Shown one piece after another: positions 35,335 to 45,600 of a DNA stretch of 64,000 bases (position 1 is the first letter of the stretch; the number at the start of each line of letters is the position of its first letter). The DNA is taken from assembly GCF_003423665.1 (NCBI RefSeq), contig NZ_BFBY01000007.1:35348-99347 (forward strand), written 5' to 3'. The position numbers were made by a program, and so were the translations under genes. The notes beneath the pieces were generated by a model. That model had not been told where the DNA came from. It saw only the letters and a list, made by a program, of their open reading frames with translations, and did no database searches. The stretch comes from Lactobacillus rodentium. Its GTDB lineage: Bacteria > Bacillota > Bacilli > Lactobacillales > Lactobacillaceae.

Positions 35335-36273
35335 TTATTTTTTGTCCAACTGGTTAAAATACTTTTGAATATCTTCTTGGTCCTTCTTTAACTGCGCGCT
35401 TAACTCAGGAATACCGGCAAATTTTTCATTACCACGCATATATTTATACCAAGCAATTGTCATTGCTTTCCCATAAGCTTCTTCATCAAAGCCAAATAAA
35501 TGCGATTCAATCGTTAACTCTTTATTTTCAAAAGTATCATTGTAGCCGACACTAGTCATAGAATTATACCATTTACCATCAATTAGTGTACGAGTTGCAT
35601 AAACGCCTTCAGCTGGAATAACCTTATCTCCCTCAACTTTTAAATTAGCAGTAGGAAATCCAATTGTATGTCCGCGACGATAACCTTTTACAATAATTCC
35701 TGAAGTTGTATAAGGTGCGCCTAAAAGTTTATTAGCTAATTCAATTTTACCGGTTTCAATGGCATGACGAATGTTGGTAGAGCCAACTTTTTGTCCAGCC
35801 TCCATATGCTTTGGTTCAACCACAATATCAAACCTTCCTTTAACAAATTTTGGTAAATTTTCAATATTAGCCACATCTTTAGGTCCATATGTATAATCAA
35901 AACCAACAACTGCAGTATCAATATTTAATTTAAGCACCACTTGATCGATAAATTCCTGTGGTTCTAATTTACTAAAGTTTTCATCAAAATCCACGACTAA
36001 CATATAATCAACATTCAATTTAGCTAACTTTTCTTCTTTTTCTTTTAAAGTATTAAGATATACAAAAGTTTTATCATTCTGGTAAATTTCTTTTGGATGA
36101 CGGTTAAAAGTCATTACACCCAAAGGTAACCCTTTCTTAGCTGCAATTTCTTTAGCATGCTTAATTAAGGCCTGATGACCACAATGGAGACCATCGAAGA
36201 AGCCTAAAGCCACAACCATATTTTCTTTTATGGGCTTTTCCTTAATTGGAAACTTTATTGAAATTACTTTCAC
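35335..36273 (-). CDS. ribF: Bifunctional riboflavin kinase / FAD synthetase
   Basis: A 312-residue enzyme making FMN and then FAD. The N-terminal adenylyltransferase domain has ALGFFDGLHCGHQALI, FNRHPKE and GFDYTYG. The C-terminal riboflavin-kinase domain has GRRGHTIGFPTANL-type sequence (YRRGHTIGFPTANL) and LTIESHLFGFDEEAYG. It starts at GTG 36273 with GAGG eight bases upstream. It follows truB by 13 bases, the usual truB-ribF pair. Confidence 0.95.
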   Translation of the reverse strand: MKVISIKFPIKEKPIKENMVVALGFFDGLHCGHQALIKHAKEIAAKKGLPLGVMTFNRHPKEIYQNDKTFVYLNTLKEKEEKLAKLNVDYMLVVDFDENFSKLEPQEFIDQVVLKLNIDTAVVGFDYTYGPKDVANIENLPKFVKGRFDIVVEPKHMEAGQKVGSTNIRHAIETGKIELANKLLGAPYTTSGIIVKGYRRGHTIGFPTANLKVEGDKVIPAEGVYATRTLIDGKWYNSMTSVGYNDTFENKELTIESHLFGFDEEAYGKAMTIAWYKYMRGNEKFAGIPELSAQLKKDQEDIQKYFNQLDKK

Positions 36274-36286
36274 TTCTGATTCCTCT

Positions 36287-37180
36287 TTATTCGTTGTTTA
36301 AAAGCATTAAAACAGGACGATAATCTTGCCCTACTTTTTTATAAATTGCCTTTATTTTATTATTAAATCTCAATGCCACTTTTTCCCTTGGAATATTTAA
36401 TTTAATCGCAGCTCCATTTTTTACACGATTAAATTGATCTTGTGTCAAATCTATCGTTGGATAATCACTGAAAAAGTCATCAATTGCTTGTAACCATTTC
36501 TCTGGATAATCAAGATTTTTTTCAATATCAGCTAAACAAACCGCATGATTAATATTAAATCCTGAACTAGCAATTCGCGTCAAACTCGTCATTACTGCAG
36601 GCATATTTAAGTGCGTTCCTAAGTCATTAACTAAAGAGCGAACATAGGTTCCCTTAGAACATTTAATTGCAAAATCAAAGTCCTGGGTTTTATGTTCTTT
36701 ATCATACCTTAATTCATTAGTTAATTGATAGTTAAATACTTCAACTTTTCTTTTAGGACGTTCAACTGGAATATTTTTTCTAGCATATTCATATAAACGC
36801 ATCCCATTCACCCTAACTGCCGAATAAATTGGTGGAACTTGTTCTAATTCTCCAGTTAATTTTTCCATTCCACTACTAATTTCATCCCGTGTAAAAGGCT
36901 TTTCTACTGCCTTAGTTTCAAGAATTTTTCCTTCTAGATCATAGCTATCAGTTGCTAAACCAAATCTTCCTGTTCCAATATAAGCCTTCGGTTCTTCGTG
37001 CATTAATTCAATTAATTTGGTAGCTTGACCAATTGCAATTGGTAATACCCCATTTACTTCTGGATCCAAAGTACCAGCATGACCAATTTTTCTAATATGA
37101 AGAAGCTTTCTTAACTTATAGACACAGTCGCTACTAGTCATTCCTCGTTCTTTATTCAGAACAACAATACCATTTAACAT
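36287..37180 (-). CDS. truB: tRNA pseudouridine(55) synthase TruB
   Basis: A 297-residue enzyme that modifies U55 in the T loop of tRNAs. The catalytic Asp is in [16 protein letters not shown], and [16 protein letters not shown] is the second signature. The C-terminal domain is PUA-like. The open frame continues upstream to 37219 but ATG 37180 ([13 protein letters not shown]) has TTAGGAGA seven bases before it and matches the family start. The terminator upstream (37204-37236) separates it from rbfA. Confidence 0.95.
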   Translation of the reverse strand: MLNGIVVLNKERGMTSSDCVYKLRKLLHIRKIGHAGTLDPEVNGVLPIAIGQATKLIELMHEEPKAYIGTGRFGLATDSYDLEGKILETKAVEKPFTRDEISSGMEKLTGELEQVPPIYSAVRVNGMRLYEYARKNIPVERPKRKVEVFNYQLTNELRYDKEHKTQDFDFAIKCSKGTYVRSLVNDLGTHLNMPAVMTSLTRIASSGFNINHAVCLADIEKNLDYPEKWLQAIDDFFSDYPTIDLTQDQFNRVKNGAAIKLNIPREKVALRFNNKIKAIYKKVGQDYRPVLMLLNNE

Positions 37181-37203
37181 CAAAATTCTCCTAATAATTA
37201 AAT

Positions 37204-37236
37204 TAAAAGGCGTCAACAACTTGATTGACGCCTTTT
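37204..37236 (-). terminator. Terminator between rbfA and truB
   Basis: AAAAGGCGTCAA and TTGACGCCTTTT form a strong stem. The T run is interrupted (TTTTAATTTAA), so some read-through to truB-ribF is likely. Confidence 0.75.
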
Positions 37237-37240
37237 AATA

Positions 37241-37606
37241 TTATTTATTTTCTCGCTCTTGATCAGCCTTTTTTACTTGGCGAATCAAGTCGTCGATTTT
37301 ACTACCATAGGCTACAGAAGTGTCCCGCTTAAAAATCAATTCTGGAACTTTATATACAGTTAAAGTTTGTCCTAATAAGTGTCGCATGGTTCCCTTAGCT
37401 TTGTCTAAGGCCTCTGCAACTTCTTTCTCCTTTTCTGGATCTTCAGTTAATAAACTGTAGTAAACAGTTGCATAGGATAAATCATTAGTACATTCAACTG
37501 CAGTAATAGTTATATCGCTCAAGCGTGGATCGCGAATATCTTTTCTCAAGATTTTTGTTAATTCGCGTAAAATTTCTCCTTCAACACGACCAATTCTATG
37601 TTTCAT
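37241..37606 (-). CDS. rbfA: Ribosome-binding factor A
   Basis: A 121-residue 30S maturation factor with a KH-type fold. It begins MKHRIGRVEGEILRELTKIL, contains ITAVECTNDLSYATVYYSLL, and ends with FKRDTSVAYGSKIDDLI. AGGAGG precedes the ATG. It follows infB by 12 bases as the last gene of the rimP-nusA-infB operon. Confidence 0.96.
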   Translation of the reverse strand: MKHRIGRVEGEILRELTKILRKDIRDPRLSDITITAVECTNDLSYATVYYSLLTEDPEKEKEVAEALDKAKGTMRHLLGQTLTVYKVPELIFKRDTSVAYGSKIDDLIRQVKKADQERENK

Positions 37607-37618
37607 ATTTGCCTCCTA

Positions 37619-40231
37619 TTATTGAGGCTTAACCTCTTGCATTTCATATGCTTCAAGTTCATCATCGACCTTGATATCATTGAAGTTTTCAATAGTTAAA
37701 CCACAATCAAAACCTTGCTTAACTTCTTTAACGTCATCTTTGAAACGTTTAAGAGAAGCAACTTTACCATCATATTTAACTATACCATCTCTAATGACAC
37801 GAATTCCAGAATCACGTGTTACATAGCCACTATCTACAAAGGCACCAGCAATAGTACCAACTTTAGAAACTTTCCAAGTTTCACGGACAGTTAAGTTACC
37901 AGTAACTTTTTCTTCATAAGTTGGTTCAAGCATACCCTTCATAGCTGCTTCAACATCATCCATTGCCTTGTAAATGATGTTGTAAAGACGCATATCTACG
38001 CCTTCACTTTCAGCTTGAGCCTTAGCAGTTGCAGTTGGACGAACATTAAACCCAATAATAAATGCATTTGAAGCAGCTGCTAATGTAACATCAGATTCAT
38101 TAATAGCACCTACAGAAGCGTGAATAATATTTACTCGAACACCTTCAACATCAATTTTTTCGAGTGATTGTTGGAGTGCTTCAACAGAACCTTGAACATC
38201 TGCTTTAAGCACAATATCTACTGACTTCATGTTCTCTTTCTTCATGGTATCAAATAAATTATCAAGAGTTACATGTTGTACATTTTCACGTTGTTTTTCA
38301 AGAGCATTTTTAGCACGTTGTTCACCGACATTTCTAGCAGTCTTTTCATCATCAAAGACAACTAATTTATCTGCAGAACTAGGAACATCATTTAAACCGG
38401 TAATTTCTACTGGAGTTGAAGGTTTTGCCTCTTTGATACGACGACCTTTATCATTGGTCATTACACGTACACGGCCGTAAGTATCACCAATAACAATTGG
38501 ATCTCCTACTTTTAATGTACCTTGTTGTACTAATAAGTCGGCTACTGGACCACGTCCTTTATCAAGACGTGCTTCTACAACAGTACCAATTGCTTTTTGA
38601 TCAGGATCAGCCTTTAATTCCAAGACATCTGCTTGAAGTAAAATCATTTGAAGTAAATCTTCAACATTTTCACCAGTCTTAGCAGAGATCTTTACAAAGA
38701 TAGTGTCCCCACCCCAATCTTCTGGAACCAAACCATGTTGCATTAACTCTTCCATGACATGATCAGGATTTGCACCTGGTTTATCAATCTTGTTAACAGC
38801 AACAATGATTGGCACACCAGCACTCTTGGCATGATCAATTGCCTCGATAGTTTGAGGCATTACGCCATCGTCTGCGGCAACTACCAAAACAACAATATCA
38901 GTGATTTCTGCACCACGAGCACGCATATTTGAGAAGGCAGCATGTCCAGGAGTATCTAAGAATGTAATCTTACGATCATCTAATTTAACTTGATATGCAC
39001 CAATACTTTGAGTAATACCACCAGCTTCATGTTCAGAAACATTAGTATGACGTAAGCGGTCAAGTAAAGTGGTTTTACCATGGTCAACGTGTCCCATAAT
39101 TGTTACAACTGGTGGACGCTTAACTTGATTCTTAGAGTTCTTTGATGCTTCAACTTCTTTAGTGTAAAGAGTATCGATATCAGAGATATCTTCATGAACT
39201 TTTTCTTCGGCCTCAATACCATATTCAGCTGCTAGTAGTTCAATTGTATCTTTATCAAGAGATTGGTTTTGGTTGGTCATAACACCAAGCATGAACAACT
39301 TTTTAACGATTTCAGCTGGTTCGCGGTGAAGAATCTTTCCTAAATCTTGAGCGTTCATTCCTTCTTCATATACTAAAGTTTCTGGTAATGGACGTTCTTT
39401 TCTTTGGGTAGGTTGTTTTTTAACTTCTTGGCTTTGGTTATTTCGTTTATTCTTCTTATTACGACGACGTCTAGCCTTATCTGAATGATCACTACGTTCA
39501 CGTTCATATTCTGGAACTTCATGATGTTTGCGACCAGGCTTACCAAAGTCTTTTTTACGATTATTGTTTCTCTTTTGGTCTTGTTCCTGAATTGGAGCAC
39601 TTGGAATAGTTGGAGTAACTTTTCTTACTCTAGGCTTTTCTTTCTTTTGTTGGTTACGAGCTGGAGAAAGTTTAACAATCTTTGGTCCAGTTACCTTTTT
39701 AGAGGCTTGTACACGTGCTTTTACCGCTTCTGCTCCTTCTACTGGAACACTAGCTTTATTATTTTCTTCTCTAGTTGTATTTTTCTTCTTATTTTGTTTA
39801 TTTTCGTATTGCATACGGGAACGTTCGGTCTGTTTATTTAATTCCACAGAATCTTTTCTTTGCTTATCTTGCAATTCTTTTAATAAATCGCGCGCAGCTG
39901 GTCTATTGTTCTTTTCACGTTTACGATTTTCATTTTGACCCGCTGTTTTTTTAGAGTCATTCTTCTTATTAGAAAAATTCTTCTTTTTATCAGAATGTTT
40001 TGGGCGTCTGATGGCACCAACAGAAATTTTGATTTTTGTCTTTTTTGATGAATTTGATTGACCTGAAGTTTGTTTCTTAGAAAAAACTTCAGTAAGTTTT
40101 TTTGCTTCATTATCATCTAAAGAAGACATGTGACTTTTAACATCAAATCCCAATTCCTTCGCTTTATCAACTACGGTTTTGTTATCGATGTTTAGTTCTT
40201 TAGCTACTTCATAAATTCTTTTTTTAGCCAT
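37619..40231 (-). CDS. infB: Translation initiation factor IF-2
   Basis: An 870-residue GTPase that places initiator tRNA on the 30S subunit. A short N-terminal IF2N domain ([18 protein letters not shown]) leads to a long, basic, low-complexity linker (residues 55-270) rich in Lys, Arg, Asn and Gln, variable in this family. A second IF2N domain ([21 protein letters not shown]) and the G domain follow: [31 protein letters not shown] and SAKTG. Domains II-IV complete the protein. The gene sits between ylxQ and rbfA as is usual. Confidence 0.98.
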   Translation of the reverse strand: MAKKRIYEVAKELNIDNKTVVDKAKELGFDVKSHMSSLDDNEAKKLTEVFSKKQTSGQSNSSKKTKIKISVGAIRRPKHSDKKKNFSNKKNDSKKTAGQNENRKREKNNRPAARDLLKELQDKQRKDSVELNKQTERSRMQYENKQNKKKNTTREENNKASVPVEGAEAVKARVQASKKVTGPKIVKLSPARNQQKKEKPRVRKVTPTIPSAPIQEQDQKRNNNRKKDFGKPGRKHHEVPEYERERSDHSDKARRRRNKKNKRNNQSQEVKKQPTQRKERPLPETLVYEEGMNAQDLGKILHREPAEIVKKLFMLGVMTNQNQSLDKDTIELLAAEYGIEAEEKVHEDISDIDTLYTKEVEASKNSKNQVKRPPVVTIMGHVDHGKTTLLDRLRHTNVSEHEAGGITQSIGAYQVKLDDRKITFLDTPGHAAFSNMRARGAEITDIVVLVVAADDGVMPQTIEAIDHAKSAGVPIIVAVNKIDKPGANPDHVMEELMQHGLVPEDWGGDTIFVKISAKTGENVEDLLQMILLQADVLELKADPDQKAIGTVVEARLDKGRGPVADLLVQQGTLKVGDPIVIGDTYGRVRVMTNDKGRRIKEAKPSTPVEITGLNDVPSSADKLVVFDDEKTARNVGEQRAKNALEKQRENVQHVTLDNLFDTMKKENMKSVDIVLKADVQGSVEALQQSLEKIDVEGVRVNIIHASVGAINESDVTLAAASNAFIIGFNVRPTATAKAQAESEGVDMRLYNIIYKAMDDVEAAMKGMLEPTYEEKVTGNLTVRETWKVSKVGTIAGAFVDSGYVTRDSGIRVIRDGIVKYDGKVASLKRFKDDVKEVKQGFDCGLTIENFNDIKVDDELEAYEMQEVKPQ

Positions 40232-40245
40232 CCAAACACTCTCCT

Positions 40246-40548
40246 TTATTTATCAATTAATTTTGTTATTGCTTGACTAAAGCCAATATCCTTAATTGCA
40301 AGTAACTTTCTTTCTTTACCTAAAGCACTTTTTAATTCTTCACTTGAAAATTCATTAAGAATTACAAGATTTTTATTATGTTTAGCAATTGACATAATTT
40401 TATCTTTTGTATTGTCACTAAGATCTTTAGCTACAATTAAGACTTTGATTTGATGTTGCAATAAGGCTGGTTTAACCGCATCGTAACCAATTATTAATTT
40501 TCCAGCACGTTGCGCTAAACCTAATAAATTCAGTACTTTACTTTGCAC
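40246..40548 (-). CDS. L7Ae-family RNA-binding protein YlxQ
   Basis: A protein of about 100 residues with an L7Ae/L30e/S12e/Gadd45 fold: [21 protein letters not shown], then [16 protein letters not shown]. Members bind kink-turn RNA. The longest frame begins at 40614, inside ylxR, which is not credible. GTG 40548 lies within the last codons of ylxR and gives the family length; GTG 40560 is an alternative. Function in the cell is poorly known; it lies as usual between ylxR and infB. Confidence 0.85.
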   Translation of the reverse strand: MQSKVLNLLGLAQRAGKLIIGYDAVKPALLQHQIKVLIVAKDLSDNTKDKIMSIAKHNKNLVILNEFSSEELKSALGKERKLLAIKDIGFSQAITKLIDK

Positions 40549-40846
40549 GATAGTTTTCACCAAATAATTCTTTTCTTGCTTTTTGATGATCCACATATGC
40601 ATAAAGATCCTCATAAAATTGAGGTGGTACTTTTGCGCCTAAGCTCTTTTCAAGAACCCGATCTTTTTGAGCTTCTGCAATCTTTTCTGGAATTAAAGAA
40701 ACATAAGCACCTCGGCCAGATTTCTTTCCAGTTGGATCTACGGAAACATTTTTATCTTTATCAATTACAATTCTAACCAATTCTTTTTTTGGCATCATTG
40801 TATTGGTTAATAAATCTTTACGCATTGGAATTTTTCTTTTTTTCAA
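40538..40846 (-). CDS. YlxR/RnpM family nucleic-acid-binding protein
   Basis: A 102-residue basic protein with the YlxR signature: IPMRKDLLTNTMMPKKELVRIV followed by DPTGKKSGRGAYVS. In B. subtilis the homologue was reported to modulate RNase P (RnpM). It starts at TTG 40846 behind AGGTGA. It overlaps ylxQ by a few codons, so the two are translationally coupled. The usual CxxC-like cysteines of some homologues are absent. Confidence 0.9.
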   Translation of the reverse strand: MKKRKIPMRKDLLTNTMMPKKELVRIVIDKDKNVSVDPTGKKSGRGAYVSLIPEKIAEAQKDRVLEKSLGAKVPPQFYEDLYAYVDHQKARKELFGENYRAK

Positions 40847-40856
40847 AGAAAATCAC

Positions 40857-42008
40857 CTATTCCTCATTATTTACAGTTTCATCGCTACTAGTTTCGATAT
40901 CTTCTACTTCAGTATCAGAAGTTGCAGTATCTTCTTGATCATCAGTTGTCTCATTACTTTCTTCCACAAATTCTACTTGTGATTCAGGTTTAATATCAAT
41001 CTTGTAGCCTGTCAATCTTGCCGCCAATCTAACATTTTGCCCCTTTTTACCAATAGCTAACGATAATTGATAATCAGGAACAATTACTAATGCATTTTTT
41101 GCTTCATCTTCTTCATCAAATTGAACGGCAATTACTTCTGCCGGATTAAGAGCATTAGCAATAAAATCAGTTGGATCATCTTCGTATTTTACCACGTCAA
41201 TATTTTCGCCACCTAATTCATTGACGATATTCTGTACACGAGAACCCTTAGGTCCAACTAAAGTACCAACTGGATCAATGTCAGGATCATTAGTTTTAAC
41301 AGCAATTTTAGTTCGATCGCCTGCTTCACGGGCAATTGAGACAATTTCAACAGTTCCATCATAGACTTCAGGTACTTCTTGTTCAAATAGACGTTTAACT
41401 AAGTCAGGAGCAGTGCGAGAGACAGTAATTTGAGCTCCCTTAGTATCTGACCCAACACGCGTAACTAAAACTCTAATTTTGTCTTGTGGATTATAAGTCT
41501 CTCCTGGTAATTGATCATTATGAGGCATAACAGCTTCAACATTACCAATTTTGACATAAACAAAACGATTATCTTGTCTTTCAACAGTACCAGTAATTAT
41601 TTCATCTTCATATTGTGAATATTCATCATAAATATGATTGCGTTCAGCTTCTCTCAAACGTTGCATAATTACTTGTTTAGCAGTCTGAGCTGCTATACGA
41701 CCAAAGTCTTTAGGAGTAACTTCAAATCTTATTTCATCGCCCACTTCATAAGCCTTGTTAATTTCTAATGCATCTTTCAGACTTACTTCTAAACGATTGT
41801 CTTGTACTTCATCAACGACAGTTTTAATGGCGTTTACTTTGAAGTTGCCCTTCTTTTCATCAAAAACAACTTCTACATTTTGGGCTTGATTATAATTCTT
41901 TTTGTAGGCAGCTACTAAAGCAGCCTTGATTGCTTCAACAATTACATCTTGCTTGATACCCTTTTCTTTTTCTAAAGTTGCAAAGGCATCGATCATTTCT
42001 TTAGTCAT
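40857..42008 (-). CDS. nusA: Transcription termination/antitermination factor NusA
   Basis: A 383-residue RNA-polymerase-binding factor. The N-terminal RNAP domain (residues 1-125) precedes S1 (ITGTVERQDNRFVYVKIGNVEAVMP) and two KH domains with VGPKGSRVQNIVNELGGE and SLAIGKKGQNVRLAARLTG. A Glu/Asp/Thr-rich acidic tail (about residues 345-383) is present and there are no C-terminal AR repeats, as normal in Firmicutes. Confidence 0.97.
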   Translation of the reverse strand: MTKEMIDAFATLEKEKGIKQDVIVEAIKAALVAAYKKNYNQAQNVEVVFDEKKGNFKVNAIKTVVDEVQDNRLEVSLKDALEINKAYEVGDEIRFEVTPKDFGRIAAQTAKQVIMQRLREAERNHIYDEYSQYEDEIITGTVERQDNRFVYVKIGNVEAVMPHNDQLPGETYNPQDKIRVLVTRVGSDTKGAQITVSRTAPDLVKRLFEQEVPEVYDGTVEIVSIAREAGDRTKIAVKTNDPDIDPVGTLVGPKGSRVQNIVNELGGENIDVVKYEDDPTDFIANALNPAEVIAVQFDEEDEAKNALVIVPDYQLSLAIGKKGQNVRLAARLTGYKIDIKPESQVEFVEESNETTDDQEDTATSDTEVEDIETSSDETVNNEE

Positions 42009-42026
42009 AAGTTTTGCTCATCCTTT

Positions 42027-42503
42027 CTAAAACTCGATCGCAAATCGAGCATTAGCTACAGCATCACGAGGAATTTTAACTTCTTTTGTTCTAGTCTTAA
42101 CTTTAATTTCCAAAGTTAAGGTTTCATCATTTAATTCCTTTAAGAGTCCTTCATAAACCTTGTTACCATCAATTTTTTGATAGAGGCCAACATGAATATA
42201 AGACCTCACAGCATGTTCCCAGTCAGAATCATTCTTAATTGGTCGTTCTAACCCAGGAGATGAAAGTTCTAAAACATAAGGATCTGGAAAAGGATCCGGA
42301 TCTAATTCATCTAGTTTTTCAGAAACGATTTCACTAAGATCAGCAATTTCTTCGATATCTATCCCGCCCGGTCTACGATCAACATAAATTCGTAGATAAT
42401 TTTGATCTTTTTCTTTAACGTATTCTACGTCAACTAGTTCATCCCCGCGAGCTTGTGCCAAAGGTTGAACAAGTTTAGTAACCATTTCAGTAACTTTTGA
42501 CAA
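42027..42503 (-). CDS. rimP: Ribosome maturation factor RimP
   Basis: A 158-residue 30S assembly factor: [25 protein letters not shown] segment ([15 protein letters not shown]), then [14 protein letters not shown], typical of RimP. The frame is open to 42545, but that region contains the polC-side terminator hairpin. TTG 42503 has GGAGG eight bases upstream and is the likely start. First gene of rimP-nusA-ylxR-ylxQ-infB-rbfA. Confidence 0.93.
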   Translation of the reverse strand: MSKVTEMVTKLVQPLAQARGDELVDVEYVKEKDQNYLRIYVDRRPGGIDIEEIADLSEIVSEKLDELDPDPFPDPYVLELSSPGLERPIKNDSDWEHAVRSYIHVGLYQKIDGNKVYEGLLKELNDETLTLEIKVKTRTKEVKIPRDAVANARFAIEF

Positions 42504-42520
42504 ATTTCTTCCTCCGTAAT

Positions 42521-42547
42521 AAAAAGAGTGAGCATCGCTGCTCACTC
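42521..42547 (-). terminator. Terminator between polC and rimP
   Basis: On the minus strand GAGTGAGCA, GCGA loop, TGCTCACTC, TTTTT. It lies directly before the rimP ribosome binding site. Confidence 0.85.
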
Positions 42548-42610
42548 GAATTAGCTATTCGAACTTCCCATTTAGAATAGCATATTTATTAAGTTTTGTA
42601 AATTTAAGAA

Positions 42611-45600
42611 CTAGAATAATGAAAGTTGATTTTGGTCGGGCATTCCTTCCAAGACACCATTTTCTTCAAAGTAATCCATAATTGTTTGGGAGACTTTTCC
42701 GCGCTTAGCAAGATCTTCTTTTGAAAGGAATTTTTGTTCAGCACGAGCTGCTACAATTTGTTTTGCCGCATTGTCACCCAATCCTGGAACAGAATTAAAT
42801 GGAGCTAAAATAGTATGATCATCTAAGATTTTGAAATCTAATGCTTCTGATTGATCAACATCAACCATTTTTATTTTTATACCACGTTCAATACATTCAT
42901 TTGCTAATTCCAAAACTGTCAATAATGATTTATCCTTCGCTGAGACATCCATCCCTTTATCTTGAATTTCTTTCATTGCAGCTTTAACTGTATTTTTACC
43001 ATGACTCATTGCCACAATATCGAATAAATCAGCTCTAACGGTAAAGTATGAAGCATAGTAAATAACTGGATAATAAACTTTAAACCAGGCAATACGTAAC
43101 GCCATTAAGATATAGGCAGTTGCATGGGCCTTAGGGAACATATATTTAATTTTTAAGCAGGATGGAATGTACCAATCAGGAATATTATCATTTTCCTTTA
43201 AAACGGCCATATCTTCGTCACTAATACCTTTACCATGACGTACTGATTCCATTGTTGAGAAGGCAACTTCTGGTTTAACACCCCAGTGAATTAAGTCGGT
43301 CATAATATTATCACGACAACCAATAACATTCTTTAATTCACAAGTTCCATTATTAATTAATTCTTCCGCATTTCCTAACCATACATCAGTTCCATGTGAT
43401 AAACCTGATATTTGTAAAAGTTCCGAAAAAGTAGTCGGCTTAGTCTCTTCTAACATTCCTCTAACAAAACGTGTACCAAATTCTGGAACACCTAATGTTC
43501 CTGTCTTAGACCCTATTTGTTCAGGTGTTACATTTAAAATATCAGTTCCAGAAAATAGTGCCATTACTCCTGGATCATCGGTTGGAATTGTCATCGGATC
43601 AATACCAGATAAATCCTGGAGCATTCTAATCATTGTGGGATCATCATGACCTAGAATATCAAATTTCAAAATATTATCGTGAATTGAATGGAAATCAAAG
43701 TGAGTAGTAAGCCATGCTGCATCTAGATCATCTGCTGGATACTGTACGGGAGTAAAGTCATAAATATCCATATCATCTGGTACTACAACAATTCCAGCTG
43801 GGTGTTGTCCAGTTGTTCTTTTTACACCACTGGCGCCCTTAGCCAAACGATCTAATTCAGCATTACGCAAATGCAATTCATTTTCATCTTCATAATGTTT
43901 AACATAGCCAAACGCCGTTTTATCTGCAACTGTCGCAATTGTTCCAGCACGATAAGAGTTATCAGGGCCAAACATTACTCGAATATAATTATGGGCAACT
44001 GGTTGATAATCTCCAGAGAAGTTCAAATCAATATCAGGAACTTTATCTCCGTGGAATCCCAAGAAAGTAGCAAATGGGATATCCTGACCGTCTTTAACTA
44101 ATGCTGTACCACATTTTGGACAATCTTTATCTGGTAAATCATAGCCTGATCCATATTCACCATTTTCAAAAAATTCTGAATATTTACATTTTGGACAACG
44201 ATAATGCGGTGCCAAAGGATTAACTTCCGTAATTCCAGACATTGTGGCGACTAAACTAGAACCAACAGACCCACGAGAACCAACCAGGTAACCATCTTTA
44301 TTGGATTTAGCCACAAGTCTTTGTGAAATTAAATAAATAACTGCATAACCATTAGAAATGATCGAATTTAATTCCATATCTATTCTATCTTTAACGATCT
44401 TAGGTAAAGGCTTGCCATAAAGTTCATAAGCTTTATCATAAGTTAATTGCTTCATCTCTTCATCTGCATTATCAATGTGAGGTGGATAAAGACCACTCTT
44501 AATTGGAGCAATTTCCTCTATTTGATCAGCAATCTTATTGGTATTTTCGATTACAATTTCTTTTGCCCTTTCTTCGCCAAGAAAGTTAAAGGCATCTAAC
44601 ATTTCCTGTGTGGTATAGAAATGTAAATCAGGTAATGGCTTATTGCGGTTAGGATTAGACTTTTGCGCTGCTAACAAAATTTTACGATAAATTGCTTCAT
44701 GAGGCTCAACATAGTGAGCATCGCTTGTAGCCACTACAGGCTTATCTAACTCTTTACCAAGCTTATAAATATTATTGATAATTTCGTGTAATTCAGCTTC
44801 ATCTTTGATTAATTCATCATCAATTAACCCTTGATAAGCAGCTGGCGGTTGGACTTCCAAAAAGTCATAGAATTTTGCCTTTTCTCGTGCCTCATCATAG
44901 CCCTTTTGCATCATTGCAATAAAAACATCACTAAGATTACAGCCACTACCAAATAGTAAACCTTCACGATATTTCCTTAATTCAGATATAGGAGTTCGAG
45001 GAATTCGATAAAAATATTTAGTTGAAGCGCTGGAAATTAATTTATACATATTTTTTAGGCCAGTTTGATTCAAGGCCAATACTGTCATATGTGATGGTTT
45101 GGCTCTTTTATAAACTTGACCATATTTAGCATAATCATTCATTTTACCAAGATTTGCTTCACCAAAACGATCATAAAAGGCATCTAAAAGCTTGAACATA
45201 AGGTAACCAGTTGCTTCTGCATCCTGATTAGCTCGGTGGTGATGTTCTAACACCACATTATATTTCTTGGCTAAGGAATCTAATGTATGTCTAGTTTGTT
45301 CTGGGTGTAAAAGACGAGAAACTTCTAGAGTATCTACCACTGGTTGGCTAATTTCTGCTAAATTTGCTCTTCTTAAAGCGGCATTAACGAAGCCAACATC
45401 AAATTGAACGTTATGCCCACATAGTGGTAAATCACCATAAAAATCTTTAAACTGCTTAATCACAACAGCTTCATCATCTGCTGCACTGACCATTTCATCA
45501 GTAATTGAGGTTAAGTTAATAGTAGTATCACTTAGAGGATGATGCGGATTAATAAATTTATCAAAACGCTCTATTACTTCACCATTCTTCATTTTTACGG

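Noticed and set aside
39485..39841. Plus-strand frame of 118 codons rich in Phe
   Set aside because: Antisense to the Lys/Arg-rich linker of infB, which yields Phe-rich shadows.
37619..40231. Repeat expansion or frameshift in the infB linker
   Set aside because: The linker is variable in all IF-2 proteins and the frame is continuous.
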